Source of the DNA: Leuctra nigra
Taxonomy: Eukaryota > Arthropoda > Insecta > Plecoptera > Leuctridae
NCBI GenBank assembly: GCA_934045905.1
Contig: OW203764.1
Coordinates: forward strand, 30,607,629 to 30,671,628
Length of the DNA: 64,000 nucleotides
Direction of reading: 5' to 3'
In this document: piece by piece, positions 12,001 through 21,255 of the stretch
How positions within the stretch are numbered: position 1 is the first letter of the stretch
Layout: every line of letters starts with the position of its first letter
The notes under the pieces: model-generated
Database searches by the model: none
Told to the model about the DNA's origin: nothing
The model's input: the letters and a program-made list of their open reading frames with translations, nothing else
Made by a program: the position numbers and the translations under genes

Positions 12001-15000
12001 TTAGCTTTTGGAGTATCTAAATCCACTTTGGACGGTGGAGAATCTTCTGCAAATCGTAATAACTGTTTTGCGTTGTTCAGGGACTTTTCTGAGACACTAC
12101 ACTTCTTTCCGCTAGCTGATGCAAATCCTTGTAATGGTATGTTAGCTTTTGGAGTATCAAAATCCACTTTGGATGATGGAGAATCTTCTGCAAATCGTAA
12201 TAACTGTTTTGCGTTGTTCAGGGACTTTTCCGAGACACTACACTTCTTTCCGCTAGCTGATGTAAATCCTTGTAATGGTATGTTAGCTTTTGGAGTATCA
12301 AAGTCTGGTTTGGACAATGGAGAATCTTCTCCAAAATGTAGTATCTGTTTGGCATTAATCAAGGACTTTTCTGAGACAATACACTTCTTCCCACTAGCCG
12401 ATGTAAATCCAGGTAAAGGCAGATTTGAAATAGGAGTGCTACAGTGTACATTTTCCAATGGTGAATCCAAAATATCACTATGTAACATTTTTGCTTTCTT
12501 TAGAGAAGTTTCTGATAAATTGATTTTTTTACCACTGACCAAAGCAAACCCAGGAAATGGCAGTTTTGCATTTGGTGTTCTACTACTAATATCTACTAAA
12601 CTCATCAAGTTTTCTGAACTATTAGACAAATGACCGAGCAGTTTGCAGGTTGAAGCTGGTGTCTTCTCTGTACCATCAACATCTTTTTCTTCTTGTTCTC
12701 CTTCTTGTGGGTGTTCTTCCGTCGCCAAGGGAGGGGTGTAGCGATGAGCTGACGTCATGGGATGTAAAGTCTCATCAGAGAACAAACTATTTTGATGATC
12801 TGTATTCAAAGTATCACTGATCTTTTCCATTGCCGGCATTGGTTTATTGTCCCATTGGGAGTCATCTGATAAAAACATCAATTCAGCATCTTTGACAAGA
12901 TTAGTGATTTGAGTGCACGAGTACGTATTAGACTTCATTTCTCTATTTCTGTGAGCATCGATGTGATTATCATTTCTTGTGGACACTTTAACAAACTGCT
13001 TTTGTCTTGCTGCTACACTGACAGATCCAAGTCTTCTTGCAAGAGACATTTTGTTTCTTGATCTTGGTCTCTGAAGAGGAGTTGTATTCTCAACTTTAGT
13101 TTGTTCTTCACTAAGTTTACTGAATTGGACGAATCCAACGGAACAGTTTGGTACTGGACTAGCGTTGTTAGGGCCGAGTGTGTCAACTGTTTCCAATAAG
13201 CTGGCATATTTTGTGATGTCCTTCAAATCTAAATTGGAACAGAGAGAGGTTTTGTTGCCATTATTATTAGAGATTGGGTAAATGAAATTCACACTAGATC
13301 CAACTTTTTGCTTAATTACATCGACTTGAGGCTTACAATTTGTATTTACATCTGTTGTTAATTTGGGCTCATCCTTCACAGAGTTGACAAATTTCAGTTT
13401 CTGAGGAGACGAAGAGGCAAATTCATCACACTTCAATGATGCAATGAGTTCCGAAGCATTACAAACTTCGTGGATTGTGTTGAATGAAAGATCTTGCTGG
13501 TCCTGAGTGAATACAAATGATCGGTTGGCACTGGAGGTCGTTGCACTTGGCTGTTTGCTCTGGCACTTTATACTGGTTTCTGGAATGGGTTGAATACTTT
13601 GAGGAACTGTGTGTGTGGAATTGTTAATTTCTGGAATAATTTCAGCTAGACTTGGAATTGAAATTATTCTTTCCGTTTTATTTCTTGACGTAGAGAGAGA
13701 TTCACAAAATTCCAATTGTCTGCCTTTTGTTTTTTTTCTGTGTGTCTCGTTGTGTTTCCGTTTAGATCCAAGTATTGGAGACACAGAATCTACTCTTGAT
13801 GTTGGTAGATGATCCGCATGCTGGTCGTTTAGAAGCGGTAGGAGACTGGAAGACAGCCACTCTGGAACTGGACTGGCAAAGTCCTGCGATGACACCAATC
13901 TGTCTCGCTTCTTGCATGACCTCACATTATCCACATTCTTCCTGCCGCCACTAATAGGAAGGAATACCTGAGAACACACTGTGGAGGGAGTCGCTAAAAA
14001 CAAATCCTGCAAATCATGTTTTGGAGATTTACATATAAATCTGCTACTGCCAAGAATTGGCGAGGTTCCTGTCTTTGTTTGAGAATTTTCAATTTCACTG
14101 TGCAATAAAGAAGTGAAAATCATTTTACTATTTTCTTCCATTCCATTTTTCTTTTTAGTCTTACTACTCCTACCAATTATAGGCGAGAGGTTTTGACTGG
14201 TTCCACTGTTTATCGGAAATGATTCTTCTGTACAATTAAGATGATTTCTGACAGCACCTTTCTTTGAACTCTTTAATCTTCCCGATTGTTTAGTCTTCTT
14301 ACTTTGCAGTCTTGTTCTTCCTAGTATGGGGGATGATAAATGGTCTTGCAAAGGAATTTCCTCCATTAAAGTATGATCAGTTGATGATACATTATTCAAT
14401 GTTGGAGTTTCTTGTACAGGCTTGGGCAACAAATCTTGTGGCTTTTTTCTTCTTCGTAGAGGAGGTTGGCCCAAAATAGGTGAACTGTCTAGATAATTTA
14501 TCTGTGAAATAGAATTAGAATCCAAAACCGTACCGGTTGATTTTGAAGACGAGTGCACTCCACTCTTGTCACTTCTTGAATTAGATTTGGAAGATGACGG
14601 GGAAGAAGACAAGGTCTGTTCAGTTCCCGACAACGCAATGCTATCACGTTTAGACCGTTTCCGGTGTTTCGAAGTTCTTTTGCGCCTTTTGAAAACATCA
14701 CTCTGTGAGCTTTCAATAATGTCCACTGAGCTCTTTTCACATGTCTTCGGGCTGGCAGGATTCTTGCAAACTCTCTGCCTTTCTTGTCGAGTCTTTGCAG
14801 ATGAAGAAGAAGGCGTTTTATCAACTTCATGCTGCTTCACTCCAAGTATAGGAGAGAATTGTTGACTTAAAACTGGCAGAGAGTTGGATGGAACTATCCT
14901 GCTATTCTCCTTTGGTGTGCTTTGTATTTGAATGAAGCATGCATCTTTAATTTCTAAGTCCTCTTTATGTGGAGAGGCTATTTTGGAAGTGTTGAAAGAC

Positions 15001-15847
15001 TGGTCATCCTCTGAGTCGAACAGGGTGCGAGGCTGTGGAAAACGAGATGTAAGTTTAGATCCGATATAGGTAAACGGCAAGTTCAAGACAGTAGTAACAG
15101 CTCAAGATTAATTGTCAGTGACACAGCAAAACTAATTAAGTGTCAATTTGGTAAAAAATAGCATTTTCATTGCTTTCAATGGTTGAATTTTGTCCCAAAA
15201 ACTTCCTCACAATTCTTTGGCCAATTTGAAGTCCTTGAATTTGATATTGAAATATAAAGTTGGGTCGGCCATTTGATCTTCAAAAGTGACCAGCTAAACC
15301 TGAACAATTTGGAAAAGAAGGACACTTTCTGTTAGTTGACTTTTTTTAACTAGCTCAAAAATAATTTTTGTCAAATCAGCTTAAAATTCAATTCTATAAA
15401 TAAGCCTGCTCTAGGAAGGAATCATCTACATGGCAGTTCTTTTACACAAACATTTTTACTTACAATTAACTTCTCTTCGTTATTACAAGGTAAAAGAACC
15501 TTCTTCTCATCACTGTTAAGATTAGAGTAAGAAACGTCGTAACTTCTCGTAACGGGAGTCGGAGTTGCCAAAGAACTTGTCCAAGACGTGTCGTTCGGAT
15601 CAAACACACCACTTAGAGTGGATGGTACATTGACATTAGAGCTCGGAGAAGCGTTTGTGAAACCATAGTGGTTGAATAATACCCATTCATTGTACGAATC
15701 GTTTGGTTTTCCAATAGCAGCTGGCGTTCGAGGGGTTTTGAATATGCTGTTATCATAATGATGTTCTATCATTGACAAATTTGGTTCATTCATATCATCC
15801 TCTTCAAGACCGTTTCCAAGCCGTTGACTGCAATTTGCAGACGTAGT
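1..15847 (-). CDS. BRCA2: BRCA2 DNA repair protein, 14 coding exons, 3' end outside window
   Basis: Breast cancer 2 orthologue, which loads RAD51 onto single-stranded DNA in homologous recombination in the nucleus. Exons read on the minus strand, all phases agreeing: 15847-15464, 15032-10595, 10508-10364, 10294-10091, 9504-9274, 8448-8261, 7472-7336, 6517-6307, 5579-5356, 4042-3899, 3215-3015, 1967-1770, 1112-933, 120-1 (continues off the edge). About 2,335 codons are visible. The first ATG seen is at 15793 (MNEPNLSMIEHH), but the frame is open upstream to an acceptor at 15848, so an earlier exon is likely. Recognisable: SWTSSLATPTP near the N-terminus (conserved SLATPP motif), eleven BRC repeats, helical domain (GVDPVLVPARWVRNHFRW), OB1, tower and OB3. 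Two introns use GC donors. The C-terminus is missing. Family identity is very secure; the exact start is not. Confidence 0.96.
121..932. other. BRCA2 intron, no further feature seen
   Basis: AT-rich intron between the exon ending at 933 and the exon starting at 120 on the minus strand. I see no repeat or coding feature in it. Confidence 0.6.
2060..2210 (+). mobile_element. Terminal fragment of a TIR element (same family as 16894-19343)
   Basis: GGCTGAGTAGTGAG at 2060, followed by the segment with CTTGAAGAGTTTTTCAATCG and GTACGAGTATTCAGAACAG, matches the left end of the element at 16894 and, inverted, its right end near 19343. Sequence near 2885-2945 also matches the inner part of that element in inverted form. 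At about 2200 this copy shows the uninterrupted site (GGTTATTAG) that is split by a Helitron in the other copy. It lies in a BRCA2 intron. Confidence 0.7.
3370..3417 (-). mobile_element. Fragment of tRNA-derived SINE
   Basis: CAGTCAGGAAAGACAGC, then GGAATTGATCCCAGTACCTCCGG, matches the head of the SINE at 20262-20512: the tRNA B-box side with its AGTCAGGAAAGACGGC neighbour. It is cut by the adjoining hAT MITE. Confidence 0.65.
3426..3720. mobile_element. hAT-type MITE in BRCA2 intron
   Basis: 295-bp element with inverted ends AGCGGTCGCCAACC and GTTGACGACCGCTG. Inner parts also pair (GACCTCGCAGACCAC and GCGGACCACC). It is flanked by 8-bp target duplications ATCTATGT (3418-3425) and ATCTAGGT (3721-3728), seven of eight matching. 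An 8-bp duplication with CAGCGGTC-like ends is typical of non-autonomous hAT elements. Confidence 0.8.
4152..4494. mobile_element. MITE with 24-bp near-perfect TIRs
   Basis: Starts TATCACACTGGGTTGCAACC and ends GGTTGCAACCCAGTGTGATA. Further inner pairing (GGGTGCCTATTCTCGA and TCGAGAATAGGCACCC) gives a foldback. The outermost TA on each side could be the target duplication. It lies in the BRCA2 intron left of the minisatellite. Confidence 0.75.
5039..5357. repeat. 29-bp minisatellite, 11 units, copying a BRCA2 exon-intron junction
   Basis: Eleven tandem 29-bp units (plus-strand form GCAAGCTGCC AGAATGTCGT AAGTTACCT) run directly up to the real exon end at 5356. On the minus strand, most units contain the last ~11 exon bases (GCAGCTTGCAG) followed by GTAACTTAC, that is, the complete 5' splice-site context. 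Units differ by single bases; one has ACAATCTGCC and one ends ACTT. The array lies downstream of the real donor in transcription. Confidence 0.95.
6053..6132 (-). pseudogene. tRNA-like relic (type II D-arm, T-arm and anticodon loop intact)
   Basis: On the minus strand, GCCGAGTGGTTAAGGC (D arm/A box as in tRNA-Ser and tRNA-Leu) is followed by the stem-loop ATTTGA-CTTTAGT-TCAAAT and the T arm GTGGGTTCAACCCCAC (B box). The 7-nt loop would place TTA at the anticodon. The acceptor halves (about AGTGAAT and ACATGGC) do not pair, so it is a pseudogene or a SINE head, not a working tRNA. Confidence 0.6.
6307..8448 (-). other. BRCA2: BRCA2 OB1 fold (three exons, one GC donor)
   Basis: Exons 8448-8261, 7472-7336 and 6517-6307 encode the first oligonucleotide-binding fold. 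Visible landmarks: VLLQLKYRYDREIDRS, DGWYSIVASLDGDLSR across the first junction, LITHGAEVV, and LKLNANATRRARW followed by LGSLLPSGGTAGRVDVYVAR. The intron between 7336 and 6517 begins GCAAGA rather than GT; the frame and homology (PLE then ASSDVRLKL) fix this boundary. A 269-bp MITE (6964-7232) lies inside that intron. Confidence 0.93.
6964..7232. mobile_element. MITE with GTATAAGAGGTGAGA TIRs
   Basis: 269-bp element with 14-15 bp perfect inverted ends (GTATAAGAGGTGAGA and TCTCACCTCTTATAC), in the BRCA2 intron that has the GC donor. A TA target duplication is possible (TA then TAAGAGG). No coding potential. Confidence 0.7.
8668..9000 (+). pseudogene. Retrotransposon-like ORF fragment
   Basis: A 110-codon open stretch encodes an Arg/Glu-rich sequence (RIRRNEWRAASRRRLSVDGE, then RWRDMVERYQLGKRYKR). 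It resembles the basic tail that ends some non-LTR retrotransposon ORFs. It is followed within 25 bp by the 3' tail also seen in the SINE at 20262. It sits in a BRCA2 intron on the opposite strand. Assignment to a LINE family is inference. Confidence 0.4.
9022..9180 (-). mobile_element. SINE 3' region without tRNA head
   Basis: GGCTAATAGCGACGGATG and CTCTCGACTGAGAAAAACC match the SINE at 20262-20420 in the same orientation, with scattered differences. The tRNA-like head is missing. The element is truncated or derived from a related LINE sharing the tail. Confidence 0.65.
9274..10508 (-). other. BRCA2: BRCA2 helical domain (three exons)
   Basis: Exons 10508-10364, 10294-10091 and 9504-9274 encode the start of the DNA- and DSS1-binding region. 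TPFAKRPSS opens it. VNVNAANAADFKFYARDHYG corresponds to the human INSKNAESFQFHTEDYFG segment. GVDPVLVPARW then FRWVVTKLAATE matches the end of the helical domain. Splice phases are 1, 0+2 and 0+2 and join without a break. GC content here is higher than in the large BRC exon. Confidence 0.93.
11056..12575 (-). repeat. BRCA2: Array of eleven BRC repeats in BRCA2
   Basis: Eleven consecutive RAD51-binding BRC motifs of about 47 residues (141 bp), roughly residues 930-1435 counted from the ATG at 15793. The core reads GFASASGKKCSVSEKSL, where the FxxA box (FASA/FTSA) mimics the RAD51 oligomer interface. LLRFAED occupies the place of the second, LFDE-like box. Units 3-9 are almost identical, including in DNA; units 1, 2, 10 and 11 are diverged. 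Unit 10 has lost the GF (LQRASSKKFSV) and unit 11 reads FMSASGRKP. Known family: vertebrate BRCA2 has eight BRC repeats. The near identity of the central units points to recent expansion or gene conversion. Because the unit is a multiple of three, the opposite strand is also open over the array, which is an artefact. Confidence 0.95.
13767..14855 (-). other. BRCA2: Recurring SPILG short motif in the disordered BRCA2 N-terminus
   Basis: Seven spaced copies of S-P-I-L-G or close variants lie here, at 14841-14855, 14469-14483, 14319-14333, 14172-14186 (SPIIG), 14049-14063, about 13946-13960 (PISGG, weak) and 13767-13781. An eighth lies beyond the BRC array at 10770-10784. Most are followed by basic residues (for example GSKRK, GRTRLQSKK). 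The surrounding protein is Ser/Lys-rich and probably disordered. I know of no named BRCA2 domain with this signature. Repetition at irregular spacing suggests a short linear binding or phosphorylation (S-P) motif. Function is inference. Confidence 0.75.
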
Positions 15848-16039
15848 CTGAAAGTCTACAAGAGAAGAGCAATGTGAGCTAATATTACTTAAATAAATGT
15901 TTTCATTAATCGTTTTGAGGTGATTTTAATGTACAAACACGACATTTAAAAAATAAATTTGAAAGATTCAAAATTTTGAATTTAGGAGATGACACTCTAA
16001 ATAAAAGTACTGAAGGATGTATCCCATTGATGAACATAG
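15848..16039. other. Upstream side of BRCA2; probable intron
   Basis: Minus-strand sequence upstream of exon 15847-15464 has a pyrimidine tract and two overlapping acceptor AGs (CTTGTAG and ACTTTCAG), so at least one more 5' exon is expected to the right. No convincing first coding exon could be found among the transposons beyond. Confidence 0.45.
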
Positions 16040-16758
16040 GTACACTCGGCCAAACAAAAATTGATCGTTGAACAAATTTGAATGACTGCTGGTCATGTCC
16101 CATAACTAGTGATGGCAATTTTCTGAAAAAATTTTTTTTTGAAAATTTTCATGAAAATTTTCATGAAAATTTTCAATGCGTTGAAAATTTTTTAAATTAC
16201 TTTTTTTAGAAGAAGATTATTATTTATTTACTTTTTTTATTGCTTTATTGCACACAATTGTTAATAATATATCTGAAAAAAGCGTAAAATCAAAATCAAA
16301 ATGAAAGCCAAATATAAGCCCAAATCTCAGTTTTTCTTCATTGTAATTTTGGCGAGACTGTAATTTCTACATAGGCGGGAAATTTGAATGCTGTATTAAT
16401 GATCATTTTGCACATTTACCACTCAGACAACAACACGCATCAATCACACATCATACAAGAGATCAGTATGCCTCCCAACTAGGCACATAATTACAAATAA
16501 ATGTATTTAATAAAATATAATTGAATTTAAGCATTTTTAAGAAAATTTCAAATTTTCAAGGGTCTCTGAAAATTGAAAATTTTCAATGGTGCCATCACTG
16601 CCCATAACCAATCAAAGCTTGTTATTATCATTGAAATGAGAGGTCACCTACTAGAGTGAGACAATGAGATCGCTTAGACTGACTTCTGATGGTGCGATCT
16701 TACATTTATCAACCTATCAGATTTATGGAACAATCAATTTTTGTTTGGCCAAGTGTAC
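16040..16758. mobile_element. MITE family M copy 1, split by a hAT MITE
   Basis: Inverted ends GTACACTCGGCCAAACAAAAA and TTTTTGTTTGGCCAAGTGTAC. The inner part CTGCTGGTCATG and TTATTATCATTGAAAT matches copies at 34414-34627, 47546-47719 and 60841-61058. Without the inserted element it would be about 217 bp, as in the other copies. Confidence 0.75.
16107..16600. mobile_element. hAT MITE inserted in another MITE
   Basis: 494-bp element with ends TAGTGATGGC and GCCATCACTG, flanked by a perfect 8-bp duplication CCCATAAC (16099-16106 and 16601-16608). The interior is AT-rich with GAAAATTTTCATGAAAATTTTC-type pairing near both ends. Nested insertion shows it is younger than the host MITE. Confidence 0.85.
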
Positions 16759-17038
16759 ATTCGGAAACTTAAAATGTTATATCGTCTTTAATATCGTTTA
16801 CCTAGCCCCAAATCCCCCATTGTTTTCGTCTACAAATACGTTTCCCAGACAATCGCCGAGCGTCCACCCACTTATTATTTTACAAATTAAGACGGCTGGG
16901 TAGTGAGTTTGACCTTGAAGAGTTTTTTAATCGATTTTTATCAATATCTTCTACCAATGTAATTGTTAACAAAATAAGGCTTTGTACGAGTATTCAGAAC
17001 AGTTCAATGAAAATAATTCCATAGCTTGTAATGGTTTA

Positions 17039-19107
17039 TTGAGCGAGCGACTCCATTTGGCTCTTTTAGCACGGACCTCTGTTTTTTTTTTTTTTTTTTT
17101 TGTTTTTGTTTTTGTTTTTGTATGCTAAAGGAAGCAATGGAAGTCGCACCGTTTCACCGATCGACCTGAAATTTTGCACACATGTAAAGACAACCTTCTC
17201 TGTTTGCAGACCCAATTTTTTTTTGAAATCCATCCATTGGTTCATTGTTAAAATAAGTATCTCCTGATAGCCTAAAAAATGAAAATGGTCTTCGAGAAAT
17301 GTGATCAAACTCATATTTAGCATGGTCAGTAAGACCAACAATGTCACTTATTTTACAAATTTTCAGCCGAATCTGTCAAGAAAGTATGCACTTATTGACA
17401 TTTTTAATAGCTGTCAGAAATGAAACATTGAAAATGAATGTCTTTCCAATGCAACTGAATCTGATTTGCTTTAGGTACAAGAGTGTTTTGATGGTATGTA
17501 CACTTTTTTAGTGAAAAGCAGATATTTTTATGTTTATTGAGTTGATCAAATTTGAATAATTCAATTTGGATCATAGTTTCCAACAAATCATTTCGAGTTT
17601 TTAAGGACCTTGATTGTCTTTTCGTCAATTCGTAGTTCTAATGGCCGTGCCTCCCGTGTTTCTACTTGGCTGATTTTGCATCCAGGAGGGATTAGAAACA
17701 TAAGCTCACATTTCAATAATATCATTGAGTGGCGTTTGTTCTCTTCTAGCGTTCACACGTCATTCCAAATCTCTCCTGCATTTTGCTTCTTTTCGTTGAT
17801 AATTTTGGCAATTTGGTGTACTTTGTGAAGGTATTAGTAAAATTGAATCGCTTTTAAAGCATAGATATTAGGTATCTACAGTTTTTGTCCAGGGGATTGA
17901 TTATTTCAAATTATTTTCTTCTTGGAAACGTTGGATTTATTCCGTTTCTGAGCTTCTGTCTAGCCTGACATTTCCTTGAAGGTTGTTTTTTTTTTGAAAT
18001 TTTTGATTCATTCAGTTCAAAACATTACGTTGTCTTATTTTAATTGTGGAACGTTGGATTCATTCCGTTTCTAAACTAGGTAGTTACTATTTTACCTGAT
18101 CCGTTTTTTGTGTGGAACTTTGATTCCTTTCGCTTATTAGTTGAAAGGTGATTACTTTATTTTCATATTTGCGAAGTTTTGTTCAAGATTCATTTCGTAA
18201 CATTACGACATTGAATACATTACGTCTTTGAGCACACATTTCGTGCATTTCAAACATTGATCACACAAATATTATTGTACTTTAATTAGGTAGGTACTCT
18301 ACTTCTTACTTTTTCATTACCTATCTTATCCCTATTTAAACATGCCGAAAAATGGAAAGACTTCTGCTAGAATGAAAGCCATAAAGGCGAAAAAGCGTCT
18401 GCGTGAAATTGAAGATCAAGAAACTGACGAAGCTAAATCTAAAAGGTTGAAACAAAATGTCGTTAATAATAAAGCATCAAGGAGCAAAGAGACCCCCGAC
18501 CAGACTGCTGCAAGGAGATACTCAAACAATCAACGCAATACCCGCTCTCGTGCAGCGGGTATTGCCGATTGACCGACCAACTAAAAACTTCGCATGGTAA
18601 TTGGTAGCAACATTTAAGGTATTTTTGCCAATTTTCAGTCTAATTTGTAGTTATTTTCAAAAGTTTTTGTAATTTTAGGGACATTTTGTGTGTTGGCTGT
18701 CAAATTCACGGCGACATCGAATCTTTAGTTCAAGGCAAGGTAGTTAGAGCAGAAAGTTTCAAACGAAATGAAACTAATAATGACCGTTTAACAGATTGAT
18801 CTGATATTGTGTCCACAGTAATATCATATCATATGAGTGGTCCCAGGTATATTGTTTGAAAGATATCCTGTGATTTTTGAAACTTAACAAGGAACCGTTC
18901 AATCAAAGGTTTAATCGATCAACTTAAAACTTAGCAAGGTTATTGGGACCAATATTTTTGGAAATTTTGGAGATATTTATACAAGTCTGTGACGAAATTC
19001 AAGAATTATTGGCTTTTAATGACATTTTCGATAAACATAATTTCGGTTCGAGGTGTTGCGTGTATCCGTGCTCGCTCATCAACGCGTTACTCAGAGCGTT
19101 TTCCTAG
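17039..19107 (+). mobile_element. Helitron family H copy A (2,069 bp)
   Basis: Begins TTGAGCGAGC after an A and ends in a hairpin (AACGC, loop, GCGTT), then TTCCTAG, before a T. This is the A^T insertion and hairpin-CTAG end of Helitrons. The flanks rejoin to the uninterrupted site seen at about 2200. Three shorter copies are at 28082-28664, 54525-55377 (minus) and 60116-60752. Internal units repeat a block with TTGCACACATGTAAAGAC or GACCGATCAACTTAAAACTT. This copy alone keeps an upstream region and a 76-codon ORF. Confidence 0.82.
18342..18572 (+). pseudogene. Remnant of Helitron protein N-terminus (76 codons)
   Basis: An ATG following AT-rich sequence opens a short, very basic protein (MPKNGKTSARMKAIKAKKRL, later SRSKETPDQTAARRYSNNQR). 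The S-R-x-K-E-T-P-x-Q-x-A-A-R-R pattern is like the basic N-terminal repeats (ETPEQRAARR) common in Rep/helicase proteins of animal Helitrons. It stops at 18572, with no Rep or helicase motifs after it. I read this as the N-terminal piece left by an internal deletion in copy A. A small host or transposon protein is possible but less likely. Confidence 0.6.
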
Positions 19108-19389
19108 TTAGATTTACTTTATCCTGATGTTTAGTGCCCGAAAATTATTAAAATTATGACACTTAACATAGGTATGTTGGACTAAATAAAACTACATAAT
19201 AACTTATTCCAAACTATGAAAATATTTTCATTGAACTGTTCTGATACTCGTACAAAGCCCTATTTTGTTAACAATTACATTGGCAAAAGACATCAATAAA
19301 AATCGATGAAAAACTCTTCAAGGCCACACTCACTACTCAGCCCTCTATACTCTCTACTACTCTATACCTACTCTAGCCCTCTCTACTAC

Positions 19390-19520
19390 TTAACCACTGA
19401 ATGGCAGGTAGGTACCTTATTTTGAAGTACCTAAAAAGGAACGTGAATTCTACTAGGTATGCTCATCATCGATTATGCCCGAAGCTCTAGTGCCGTCACT
19501 GGCAGTGCGCTTGGTTGGTA
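19390..19520 (+). repeat. Dispersed repeat, first copy
   Basis: CTGAATGGCAGGTA through GTGCCGTCACTGGCAGTG matches 21256-21370 closely and, inverted, 21460-21535. It is part of a foldback family. Confidence 0.65.
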
Positions 19521-19849
19521 CTCACAATTAATTGTATTAGGAAATTAACATCCCCCTATAGCACACCGAAACCCCCAGGCTACAGAGTGCAGACAAGTAA
19601 ATTTTCACTTCTAATATCACGCTCTATTGAAACAATGGTCGCTGAAAATCTGCATGGGGGTGGGGGAGATTTCAGTTTCACCATGTAAACAGTGTCCCCC
19701 AAAAGCCCCCACCTAATCCCCAAAAGTGGATGAAATTGACGTTTTGGTTTAGGTCCATGGTCTAAGAAATAATTTTTTTGACTCATTTTAGACAACCCAT
19801 TACAAATGTGAGAAACTCACAAAATTCTCTAATGTTATTTTTTTTTTGT

Positions 19850-20252
19850 CTGGGGCTTAAGAGGCAAACGGAAGCGAACAAGAATCGCACGGTTCGTCCG
19901 AGCGTTTTTGAAATTTTTTCTTCCCACTTAAAAATTTAAAAAAATCAGATAGTAACGACCCATAACAGACTAATAGACTAAATAATGCCGTACACTGGAG
20001 TTCATTATGACCTCTGGTGCGACCTCAAAGTGTTAAATACGATATTTTTAGTAAAATAATCGTATTTAACACTTTGAGGTCGCACCAGAGGTTATAAAGT
20101 ATTGCAGTTTGCGGCATTATTTAGTCTTTTAGGCTGTAATGGGTCGTTTCTATCTGATTTTTTTAAATTATTAAGTGGGAAGACAAAATTTAAAAAAACC
20201 GCTCTGACAAACCGTGCGATGCTTGTTCGCTTCCGTTTGCCTCTTAACGTCG
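19850..20252. mobile_element. Foldback element (~400 bp)
   Basis: Nearly the whole element pairs with itself. Outer arms run from TTAAGAGGCAAACGGAAGCG to CGCTTCCGTTTGCCTCTTAA. The inner arms TGCGACCTCAAAGTGTTAAA and the inverse flank a short ATATTTTTAGTAAAATAAT loop near 20046. A nearby dispersed SINE follows directly. Confidence 0.75.
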
Positions 20253-20261
20253 CACTGTTCT

Positions 20262-20512
20262 GCAGCGAGGCTAATGGCGACGGATGAATGATTATGATGA
20301 TGATTGGGAGATGATGGTGAAGAGTAGGTAAGGATGGAAGGTGGGAAGGAGCCGGTGGTGGCCTATTAGTAGGGTACCTTCCCAGCATTTGCCTGTCGAC
20401 TGAGGGAAAACCACGAAAAAACCCCAGTCAGGAAAGACGGCCGCGGGAATCGAACCCGGGCCTCCGGAATACACGTTCAGAGCGTTAACCACTCACCCAA
20501 CCTGTTCCGTCT
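20262..20512 (-). mobile_element. tRNA-derived SINE
   Basis: Read on the minus strand, it has a tRNA-like head: an A box in GGGTGAGTGGTTAACGCTC and a perfect B box GGTTCGATTCC in CCCGGGTTCGATTCCCG. After the head come GTTTTTTCGTGGTTTTCCCT, CAGTCGACAGGCAAATGCTG and a tail of TCATCATCATAATCATTCATCC ending at GGCTAATGG. Head remnants occur at 3370 and tail remnants at 9022. Confidence 0.8.
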
Positions 20513-20733
20513 CTAATTATATTTAAAATAAATGTTTTAAAAAATGGACCAAAAATTCTACAATTTGGCCATTTGGGAGCTACGTAAATAGGTACCTGAT
20601 ATGCATTCTGAATCTGATATGCATTCAGATTGGCCTAGGCTATATGTTACAGTTTTTACAATTGGTCGAATTGGAAGTCGGTCCATAGGGGGATGGTGTA
20701 TTGTCAAAAGAAAATATTTGCTCCAAGATAATT

Positions 20734-20753
20734 TGGGGGGGGGGGGGGGGGGG
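20734..20753. repeat. Poly-G tract
   Basis: An uninterrupted run of about 18 G at 20735-20752, a likely slippage-prone site and assembly weak point. Confidence 0.8.
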
Positions 20754-21255
20754 CACAACGAGCTTGAATACATAATTTGTTACTTTTGCTCTGTATGATG
20801 GCCACCAGCACCATGTGGGTCCGGAGCGAACAACTTTCCGAATATTTTTTAATTTCATAATTAATTTGGTGCATTCTACGCGTTTTTGATGCCATTTTCA
20901 GCCTATTTTCATCTTGACAAATGGCGCTAGAGGCTAAAATTTAAAAGTTCTCTAGCAATGGCAGCAGTGGGTTATTTTGGGGGTGACAAGGGCGGACACG
21001 TCCCCCCACTCTTTTTTCAGGGTGGACGCCGTCCCCCCACTTATTTTTCATGGAAGTAAAAATTGTCTTTTAATTGTGTACAAATCGCGTGAAAATGCAC
21101 CAAATTTGTTCCTGGAATTCAAAATTTTCCCGGGGCTATGCGCCCCGGACTCGCATTCTATTGGGGGGCCCTACCGCCAAATCCCCCTTTGTTTTCGTAT
21201 ACAAATACGTTTCCCAGACAATCGCCGAGCGTCCACCCACTTTTTATTTTACAAA

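Larger units (their letters stand above)
16894..19343. mobile_element. TIR element with ~145-bp inverted repeats, carrying a Helitron
   Basis: The left end (GGCTGGGTAGTGAG to about 17038) pairs with the inverted right end (about 19193 to CTCACTACTCAGCCC at 19343). Both contain the GTACGAGTATTCAGAACAG stretch. Removing the Helitron (17039-19107) leaves a ~380-bp MITE-like element. A fragment of the same family lies at 2060. Confidence 0.75.

Noticed and set aside
11368..12633. 421-codon open frame on the plus strand, repetitive
   Set aside because: It is the antisense of the BRC array; a 141-bp unit keeps the frame open on both strands. The minus-strand protein has clear BRC homology.
20102..20287. 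Short ORF across the foldback element
   Set aside because: Lies within self-complementary transposon sequence and has no homology.
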